Shown: positions 28,587 to 33,524 of the stretch, piece after piece
How positions within the stretch are numbered: position 1 is the first letter of the stretch
How the letters are laid out: each line of letters starts with the position of its first letter
IMG/VR virus record: IMGVR_UViG_3300017744_000066
Coordinates: 1 to 33,524 of that record
Length of the DNA stretch: 33,524 nucleotides
Strand: one strand, 5' to 3'
DNA from: a virus
The notes under the pieces: model-generated
What the model was told of the DNA's origin: nothing
The model's input: only the letters and a program-made list of their open reading frames with translations
Databases searched by the model: none
Position numbers and translations under genes: made by a program

Positions 28587-30676
28587 TATCTTTTTCTTTT
28601 ATATCCTTTAGTAGGTGTGTCTATTGGTCTTTTTGCTACAATTGCAGGTTCTTGTTTTTTTGTAGGCGGTTTAATACCTTCTTTTTGTTTTTCACTTCTG
28701 TATATAGGTTTTGCAAGTGGACTATTCGGATCAGGCTTCACATCATTTTTAAATAGATAAGTTTTTCTAATCCAATAGTGATGACAATTAGCGCCGCCTT
28801 TGTGTAAAAATATGTTATAAGATGTTTCACCACTTGCTGCAAGTTCACCGTTTGCTGTGCTATTTTTGTCTAAATCTTCTTTGCGATATATTTTTTTAGC
28901 TGCAACCATTCTTCTGCAAAAATCTCTAGAATTATTTTTAACTGCTAGTGGTGCGTATTGATATCTAACAATAAATTTTTTACCATCTTTTGTTTCACCA
29001 TCTAATGAACTTTTTGTTGTAGCTTTATTTGGTACTACTGATGCAAGCGATAACAAAGCATCTAGTGTTTCTTCATTTTCATAATCAACTGCACGTTCAT
29101 CAAACAACTCCCATCCATCACTAAACAGCTTTTCTTCATCACTACCATTTTCTTCTAAAGAATTTAATAAAGCCATTCTTATTTGTTCTGCAGTTTCTAT
29201 TGGTATGCAATTAGGAACTTTTTTACCATTTTTAGTTTTCATACCATACTGTTCATATCCCTTCCAACACGGATCATCAGCATCTTTTAAATCTTGTTTG
29301 CTGTTTTTTATTGGAACGCAATTAGGAACTTTTTTTCCGTTCTTCATTTTGAAACCAATCATTTCATATCCTTTGTAGCAAGGTGCCTTTAAATCGTGTG
29401 ATTCGCAAGGCATATACCATTCCTGTCCATCTAGTTCGTGCGTGTGATAACCACCACAACCCACTTCTTTTGATACTAATTCTGCTTCTTCTTTTGTGTC
29501 ATACGCAATGCGACCATCTATAATTTTTGATGCTAATGCTAGTTTTTGTCCTGTTTCTTCTTCGACTTGTTCTTTAGTAACAGCATTTTCTAGATCAGCA
29601 AATTCTAATGGCTGTAATGTTTTAAAATATAACTTTAAACTAATTTCATTAAATGCTAATATTTTATCAAAGGCATCTATTAGTAAATCTTGAAATGGTC
29701 TAATAACTGTATTATCCATTAAATTACTAGCAGTTTTTAATTCGTCTGCATTGTTGCCTAGTCCTGTAGAATCTTTAATACCTAAAAGCATCGGTGATAC
29801 AATCCTATGGCTTACCATAATTTTACGCATAGATTCATCAGATAAAAATTGATATTGATTATGCGCATCTGATAATTGTACAGGCTCTATTGATGCAGCT
29901 TGATTTTCGTTATCGTTAAATGCTAATATAAATTTGCCTGCGTTTGATGTACCACTAAATTTTTCTTGTATTCTATGTTCTATCATTTGCCTTTCTTCTT
30001 CAGTAGGCGTTCCATTATTAAAATTGATTAGCATACTAGGTGCCAGTCCATTCATAATATTGTTTAAATGATAATTTGCTACTTCTTCTTCTAGTTCACT
30101 ATATTGTAAGCCACCTTGATAATCAACAGGCGAGTAATAATAGAATCCTGTTCTATATGGCTTGACGTATAATATCTCAAGTCCTTCATTACTGAAACCG
30201 AATGCCGGTATGCGTTTTAATTTTTCTTGTGGCTTAATTTTCTCCCAATTATGATGATAGTAATATGCTTCTATTTCACCATCGTCATTACATTTTTCTG
30301 CACGCAAAGTTTCAACAGGGAAATGTTCTATCTGCACAATCTTTGATCTATCTTTTGAATAGATAACTTGCATTGAACATTGTCCTAGTAATTTTAAATC
30401 GTGTGCTAGTTTTCTTACGCAATCATTATTGAACAATCCCTTCATTTGAGCATATTGCTCTGGTTGTTTATTTGAATCCGTAGCGTCTAATCCTTGACCA
30501 AATATTAATTGCGATATACCATTTACAGCAGCATTGTTTGTAGGACTACCATTATGTCTGTCAATTAAATATTGGAAATAATTATTATCCTCACCATACG
30601 CAACGTAATCTTTGTTTTTTAATTCAATGATTTCTGGTGTGCTGTAATTGCTTAATTGTACTATTTTTACGTTCAT
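28586..30676 (-). CDS. Portal protein with extended C-terminal minor-head-like region
   Basis: This 696-residue protein has a portal core at about residues 1-400: AYGEDNNYFQYLIDRH, NAAVNGISQLIFG, VYSKDRS-like strand and the long helix before MVSHRIVSPMLLGIKDSTG. It forms the dodecameric DNA gate. The C-terminal 300 residues are extra. They hold two 24-residue Cys repeats (433-456 and 470-493, C(Y/W)KGYE...NGKKVPNC(V/I)PI), then a region with RDFCRRMVAAKKIYRKEDL and GGANCHHYWIRKTYL (585-641). The last region resembles the Cys/His end of Mu F-like minor head proteins. A fused minor head function is inferred. The start overlaps the upstream tail gene as ATGA. Confidence 0.85.
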   Translation of the reverse strand: MNVKIVQLSNYSTPEIIELKNKDYVAYGEDNNYFQYLIDRHNGSPTNNAAVNGISQLIFGQGLDATDSNKQPEQYAQMKGLFNNDCVRKLAHDLKLLGQCSMQVIYSKDRSKIVQIEHFPVETLRAEKCNDDGEIEAYYYHHNWEKIKPQEKLKRIPAFGFSNEGLEILYVKPYRTGFYYYSPVDYQGGLQYSELEEEVANYHLNNIMNGLAPSMLINFNNGTPTEEERQMIEHRIQEKFSGTSNAGKFILAFNDNENQAASIEPVQLSDAHNQYQFLSDESMRKIMVSHRIVSPMLLGIKDSTGLGNNADELKTASNLMDNTVIRPFQDLLIDAFDKILAFNEISLKLYFKTLQPLEFADLENAVTKEQVEEETGQKLALASKIIDGRIAYDTKEEAELVSKEVGCGGYHTHELDGQEWYMPCESHDLKAPCYKGYEMIGFKMKNGKKVPNCVPIKNSKQDLKDADDPCWKGYEQYGMKTKNGKKVPNCIPIETAEQIRMALLNSLEENGSDEEKLFSDGWELFDERAVDYENEETLDALLSLASVVPNKATTKSSLDGETKDGKKFIVRYQYAPLAVKNNSRDFCRRMVAAKKIYRKEDLDKNSTANGELAASGETSYNIFLHKGGANCHHYWIRKTYLFKNDVKPDPNSPLAKPIYRSEKQKEGIKPPTKKQEPAIVAKRPIDTPTKGYKRKR
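29198..29380 (-). repeat. Tandem Cys-motif repeat in the portal gene
   Basis: Two units (29309-29380 and 29198-29269), 111 bases apart, encode C(Y/W)KGYE-x4-(F/M)K-x-KNGKKVPNC(V/I)PI. Each has one Cys at either end. The linker is acidic. The period is 37 residues. Confidence 0.8.
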
Positions 30677-31029
30677 ACTGTTATATAATCATCATCATAC
30701 GTATTCTGTGTTGTGTACTCTCCACTATTAACTGTATAATAATTGTTGTTTGCTTGATTCACAGTTTGATCTGTGCAAAATATTTTGTCTTTATAAATTA
30801 TTTTAGCTGATGAATTTTTAATTGTCATATCATAAAAAAATCCTTCTGTTAATACAGGACTAAATGTAACATTAAAAGTTAAATCATCCTCAACTGTACT
30901 TGCTGTTATGTTATAATTTGTGCTAGTATTTGTTGTATCATCTCTCACAGTCAAAGTTCCGCTTGTAATATATTCACGTGGTATTACTTTTATTGTTTGT
31001 GCTGATGCAGTTGTTTTTAAAACTTTCAT
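30673..31029 (-). CDS. Small tail/neck structural protein (118 aa)
   Basis: I choose ATG 31029 (MKVLKTTASAQTIKVIPREY), because upstream of it lie a promoter motif and the tail-tube terminator. The protein is all-beta: SGTLTVRDDTTNTSTNYNIT, VTFSPVLTEGFFYDMTIKN, IIYKDKIFCTDQTVNQ and a Tyr/Asn-rich end. I recall the same IYKDKIFCTDQ block in flavobacterial phage structural genes, but no function. With the portal gene it forms the first pair of a unit driven by the adjacent CGTTAT motif. Confidence 0.65.
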   Translation of the reverse strand: MKVLKTTASAQTIKVIPREYITSGTLTVRDDTTNTSTNYNITASTVEDDLTFNVTFSPVLTEGFFYDMTIKNSSAKIIYKDKIFCTDQTVNQANNNYYTVNSGEYTTQNTYDDDYITV

Positions 31030-31030
31030 A

Positions 31031-31060
31031 CTAATATAACGCAAGATTTTTATTTTTTGC
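31031..31060 (-). promoter_or_regulatory. Two-part phage promoter motif, copy 6 (portal unit)
   Basis: On the minus strand GCAAA (31060-31056), a 14-base spacer, then CGTTATATTA (31041-31032), then GT and the ATG at 31029. It directly follows the tail-tube terminator. The -35-like box is the most divergent of the six (GCAAA for ACAAA). Confidence 0.6.
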
Positions 31061-31062
31061 AT

Positions 31063-31096
31063 AAAAAAAAGGGTAACATTTCTGCTACCCCCTTTT
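31063..31096 (-). terminator. Intrinsic terminator after the tail tube gene
   Basis: The minus strand has GGGTAGC (31090-31084), a 6-base loop, GTTACCC (31077-31071) and eight T residues (31070-31063). One G-U pair is present. Confidence 0.9.
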
Positions 31097-31114
31097 AACA
31101 CAAACCAAAATTTC

Positions 31115-31636
31115 TTATGGTGTAAGTTGTGTTCCTTGTGTTGCACCTGTAACAACAGTTGAATCCACAAAGTATGCAGGTATTGTTTCCTGTGCGCTGA
31201 ACGTAAGTGTGTATCCACTTAAATCGCCCATTGCTGCGCCACTAGAAATTGTACCGGCATTTAAATCCGCACCGTGAACTGCACCTACCAGAAAGTAGTT
31301 GCCATTATAATCTTCAACAAATATGTGTGGTCTATTTTGAGCCACAAGTTTAATTTCTTCTTGTGATTCTTTTTGTTGTTTTGTCAAAGTAAGATTTAAA
31401 GTTTGTTCGTAGAACACAGTACCATTTTCAGTTGATCCTGTTATTGTTTGTTCTAGTGACGAATTACCTTTTAAATCATATTTCATAACTGTGGGTGATC
31501 CTGCCATTGCAGTAACCTTTCCACTTGAAACTGTTAATGCACCTAACGTTCCATAGGAAACTAGATAAGCAGATTTTAATCCACCTACTGAATCTCTACA
31601 CGGTAATGCACGTCCTTTTGTAAGTAAGCAAGCCAT
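31115..31636 (-). CDS. Major tail tube protein
   Basis: This 173-residue protein starts MACLLTKGRALPCRDSVGGL. Its beta-rich body has MKYDLKGNSSLEQTITGSTE, FYEQTLNLTLTK, IFVEDYNGNYFLVGAVHGAD and a final LSGYTLTFSAQETIPAYF. The YDLKGNSSLEQTI and VEDYNGNYFL blocks are ones I associate with tail tube subunits of flavobacterial siphophages. A long beta hairpin in the middle fits the tube fold. It has terminators on both sides (31650-31688 upstream, 31063-31096 downstream), so it is made from a short mRNA or by read-through from the capsid gene, allowing separate dosage. Confidence 0.8.
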   Translation of the reverse strand: MACLLTKGRALPCRDSVGGLKSAYLVSYGTLGALTVSSGKVTAMAGSPTVMKYDLKGNSSLEQTITGSTENGTVFYEQTLNLTLTKQQKESQEEIKLVAQNRPHIFVEDYNGNYFLVGAVHGADLNAGTISSGAAMGDLSGYTLTFSAQETIPAYFVDSTVVTGATQGTQLTP

Positions 31637-31649
31637 AGTTTATAGTATT

Positions 31650-31688
31650 AAAAAAGGGTAGGTAGGCACATCGGCTCACCCACCCCTT
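31650..31688 (-). terminator. Intrinsic terminator after the capsid gene
   Basis: The minus strand has GGGTGGGT... pairing with ACCTACCC (two G-U pairs) around a 14-18-base loop, then six T residues. It separates the capsid from the tail tube gene. Confidence 0.75.
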
Positions 31689-31706
31689 TTGTTGATTAAT
31701 TAATTA

Positions 31707-32633
31707 TTAAGAATAAAGAACAATATCGCTACCGATAGCGTGCTGTATTCCTGCTGTAAATCGCATTACAACCCTTACATTCTGACTACCATCAATGTCA
31801 GCCATATCAATGACTTTCACTTCATTTTGGTCAGACATCAGTCCTGTGCCGAAAAACAAATTAGATTTTTCTGCAGCCACCATAGTGTTTGCAGCTAATC
31901 CTTGCGCTAAAACAATATTGATTCCGTCCATTGTCAAGGCACCACCATTAAACCATTGTGTTCCTTTGTCTTCTGTACCTGCTGCACCAACGTTGCTAGC
32001 AAATCCACCTAATGCTCTCACATAGGCTCTGTATACATTAGAAGAAACATAGATAAATAGATCGTCTGCACCGTAGACTGCGCTAGGAATAGCATCGACT
32101 ACCAATCCCATTTTTGCGATTACATTGCTAGAATCTACAGCTGCACCTGCACCTACGTCAGTTACATCAGCATCAGCTAGAAGTGTAGTTTTAAATCCAT
32201 CAAATTCCCCTGCGTTAGCATTCGTACCACCCCAGATATTATTTTCTAGTTTTTGTGCTACTTTTGCAGATACGTGAGCAATTAAGAAATCAGAAAATTT
32301 GCTTGGCATATTAGAAAATGCTGAATATCCCATTGAAATTGCTTCCCAATCATTGATAAAATCTTTTTTGCAAAGTTGTAGATTTACTTGAAATTCTTCT
32401 GGTTGTAGAAGTCTTTCAGTTAAAGTAATATTTGAAGTAGGATCAAAGTCACAGCTAGCATTTTTAACGATGTCATTTGAAGCGACTTTTTTCATTACTT
32501 CTTTGTACTTAATGTTTGGCTTGATTGTAATTAAATCATTAGCCAAAGTTGTTCCACTCAATAATGCTGCGGAAATGTATTCCCCTGCGAATTCGCCAGC
32601 GTATGTAGTGGTTATTGAAGTTGTTGTTGCCAT
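31707..32633 (-). CDS. Major capsid protein (HK97-like fold)
   Basis: This 308-residue protein starts MATTTSITTTYAGEFAGEYI. It shows an N-arm, VNLQLCKKDFINDWEAISMG (E-loop/spine-helix region), DFLIAHVSAKVAQKLENNIW (long spine helix), FIYVSSNVYRAYVRALGG (P-domain) and FRTAG-like VVMRFTAGIQHAIGSDIVLY at the end (A-domain). The size and order of helices fit a HK97-type capsid. It follows the scaffold and decoration-like genes and is closed by its own terminator. The initial Thr/Ser-rich stretch may be exposed. Confidence 0.85.
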   Translation of the reverse strand: MATTTSITTTYAGEFAGEYISAALLSGTTLANDLITIKPNIKYKEVMKKVASNDIVKNASCDFDPTSNITLTERLLQPEEFQVNLQLCKKDFINDWEAISMGYSAFSNMPSKFSDFLIAHVSAKVAQKLENNIWGGTNANAGEFDGFKTTLLADADVTDVGAGAAVDSSNVIAKMGLVVDAIPSAVYGADDLFIYVSSNVYRAYVRALGGFASNVGAAGTEDKGTQWFNGGALTMDGINIVLAQGLAANTMVAAEKSNLFFGTGLMSDQNEVKVIDMADIDGSQNVRVVMRFTAGIQHAIGSDIVLYS

Positions 32634-32656
32634 TTTAAATTATTTTAATATTAATA

Positions 32657-33073
32657 TTATAGTTCGCCTACAGTAATTGAAGATGACTGTGCGCCATTTC
32701 CACTTAACATCCACACAGAACCATCAGAGGATAACTCAATGAAATCTCCGATTCTTTCTGCACCATCCTCAAAAGTAACTCTATCGATTGCATCTGCATC
32801 GACAACTGCACCTGCAACAATTACGGAACCACTAATGGTATCCCTTTCTGTTGATACAGTTTGAACTAGCATATCAGTACTAAATGCTGCTACTACTTTG
32901 AATTTGTAATTTACACCTGCTGTACAAACAGGTAGTGTAATTGTGTAACCTGTTCCGCTTACTAAAAACGTTTTACCACTGTCTGCAGCAGTAATCGCTT
33001 TTGATTCGGTGATTACTTCTTGATCTTCAAACTTTCTTTCTACATCGTTTGAAATGTGAGTAAATGTTCCCAT
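32657..33073 (-). CDS. Head decoration or fibre-like protein (138 aa)
   Basis: MGTFTHISNDVERKFEDQEV leads to a beta-rich body: ESKAITAADSGKTFLVSGTG, YTITLPVCTAGVNYKFKVVA, IDRVTFEDGAERIGDFIELS and WMLSGNGAQSSSITV. The ITAADSGKTF...Y.ITLP....G..YKF pattern is common in small phage surface proteins encoded next to capsid genes. It lacks helical scaffold features. It lies 8 bases after the scaffold stop and 23 before the capsid start. A decoration role is inferred. Confidence 0.55.
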   Translation of the reverse strand: MGTFTHISNDVERKFEDQEVITESKAITAADSGKTFLVSGTGYTITLPVCTAGVNYKFKVVAAFSTDMLVQTVSTERDTISGSVIVAGAVVDADAIDRVTFEDGAERIGDFIELSSDGSVWMLSGNGAQSSSITVGEL

Positions 33074-33081
33074 TATTTAGA

Positions 33082-33524
33082 TTATTTATTAAAATTAGAC
33101 ATTCGTTGTAAAACCCTATCCATTGTTGAATTGGCTTTTTTGTTCTTGCTTAATAGATTAAGCCTTGTATCATCCTTTGTTTCTGGATTATGTTTAATTG
33201 CTTTTGTAGCAGGTTCAGTAGATAATTTTTCTTGCACTTCTTGTTTTGCAAGTTCTTCATCTTTCATTTTGCCTAGTTCTTCTTTGACATAAGCAAGTTC
33301 TTGTTTCATTTCGTCAATTATTGGTGTCATTGCTGCCACAACTTCCTCAACTATTTTATTCATTTCGTCTTTTTCTTCTTCTTCGAGGTTTTCTTCTTCT
33401 TGTACTTCAGTTTCATCTGATAAATCTTTTTTAGATTTTGATTTAGGTTTTTCAACTACATCTTCTGTGTCTTTTTCTGCTTCTAAATCCCTAGGTTCTG
33501 AACCTGTAGCAACTTGTGAATCTA
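33082..33524 (-). CDS. Head scaffold-like protein, C-terminal part (gene crosses the genome join)
   Basis: This is the 3' part of the scaffold-like gene that starts at 397. The section 33402-33524 duplicates 1-123. The residues here include an acidic linker and then a predicted helical segment around MNKIVEEVVAAMTPIIDEMK with heptad-like hydrophobics, followed by a basic tail ending RMSNFNK. An apparent internal Met start at 33363 is not the true start, because the frame is open through the join. The stop codon at 33082 lies 8 bases before the next gene (start 33073). A coiled coil plus a basic C-terminal tail is typical of scaffold proteins that contact the capsid, but sequence alone does not prove the role here. 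Confidence 0.75.
   Translation of the reverse strand, partial: DSQVATGSEPRDLEAEKDTEDVVEKPKSKSKKDLSDETEVQEEENLEEEEKDEMNKIVEEVVAAMTPIIDEMKQELAYVKEELGKMKDEELAKQEVQEKLSTEPATKAIKHNPETKDDTRLNLLSKNKKANSTMDRVLQRMSNFNK
33402..33524. repeat. Terminal direct repeat, right copy (123 bp)
   Basis: This is the second copy of the 123-base sequence at the window start. Removing one copy gives a unique genome of 33,401 bp. Both copies read as the acidic, Glu/Lys-rich middle of the scaffold-like protein. Confidence 0.97.

Noticed and set aside
31030-31218. Longer start (31218) for the 118-residue tail protein
   Set aside because: The extension crosses the terminator and overlaps the tail tube gene in another frame. 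The ATG at 31029 lies beside the promoter motif.
1-33524. tRNA genes, CRISPR arrays, integrase/attachment sites, repressor or retroelement
   Set aside because: I looked for cloverleaf-like segments, regularly spaced repeats, integrase or repressor motifs and reverse transcriptase motifs and saw none. A tRNAscan, CRISPR finder or profile run could still find a divergent case.

Overview
This window is a complete or nearly complete genome of a tailed, siphovirus-like phage of a Bacteroidetes host, probably a flavobacterium. The evidence is a strongly AT-rich base composition, almost no Shine-Dalgarno-type leaders, promoter boxes of the Bacteroidetes TTTG / TAnnTTTG kind, and structural proteins of types I associate with flavobacterial phages. 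The first 123 bases (1-123) are repeated exactly at the end (33402-33524), and the scaffold-like gene reads in frame across that join. The unique sequence is therefore about 33,401 bp, circular or circularly permuted. All genes that I support lie on the minus strand and are packed with ATGA or TAATG overlaps. No gene-free stretch exceeds about 125 bases.

Following transcription (high to low coordinates, crossing the join), the layout is as follows. (1) 13655-12164: small and large terminase. (2) 12095-10428: small genes, a PD-(D/E)XK-like nuclease and a possible tail assembly protein. (3) 10422-1549: neck/tail-completion proteins, an adhesin with three repeats, two tail-tip proteins and the tape measure. 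(4) 1515 to the join and on to 31707: XkdF-like prohead protease, a Cys-rich miniprotein, scaffold-like protein, a decoration-like protein and the HK97-type capsid. (5) 31636-28074: tail tube, a small tail protein, a portal with an extended C-terminus and a connector. (6) 27979-23326: fibre genes, including a 1019-residue protein with three LamG-like domains. (7) 23324-21975: lysis genes (membrane proteins, M15 peptidase, 3TM holin). (8) 21821-19569: NinG-like nuclease (frameshifted), OB-like and SSB-tail-like proteins, and a DnaB/RecA-type helicase. (9) 19517-14373: a sigma-70-like factor, many small early-type genes, a nuclease, a flap exonuclease, a free-standing DnaA-domain-IV-like protein, and a ParB-like gene coupled to a TET-associated-type glycosyltransferase.

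I see no DNA polymerase, primase, integrase, repressor, tRNA or CRISPR array. The phage therefore probably borrows the host replisome, and there is no visible lysogeny module.

The most interesting signal is regulatory. Six places carry the same two-part motif on the minus strand: (Y/G)-(A/G/C)CAAA, then 13-14 bases, then CGTTATWWTA. They lie upstream of the protease, scaffold, 118-residue tail protein, 223-residue tail-assembly-like gene, a fibre-region small gene and the phage sigma-factor operon. This looks like a phage-specific late promoter, possibly read by the phage's own sigma factor, and in three cases it would give leaderless mRNAs. A second, host-like promoter class (TTTG-N18/22-TATATTTG) precedes early-type genes. 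A folded, terminator-ended RNA element lies between the SSB-like gene and the helicase gene.
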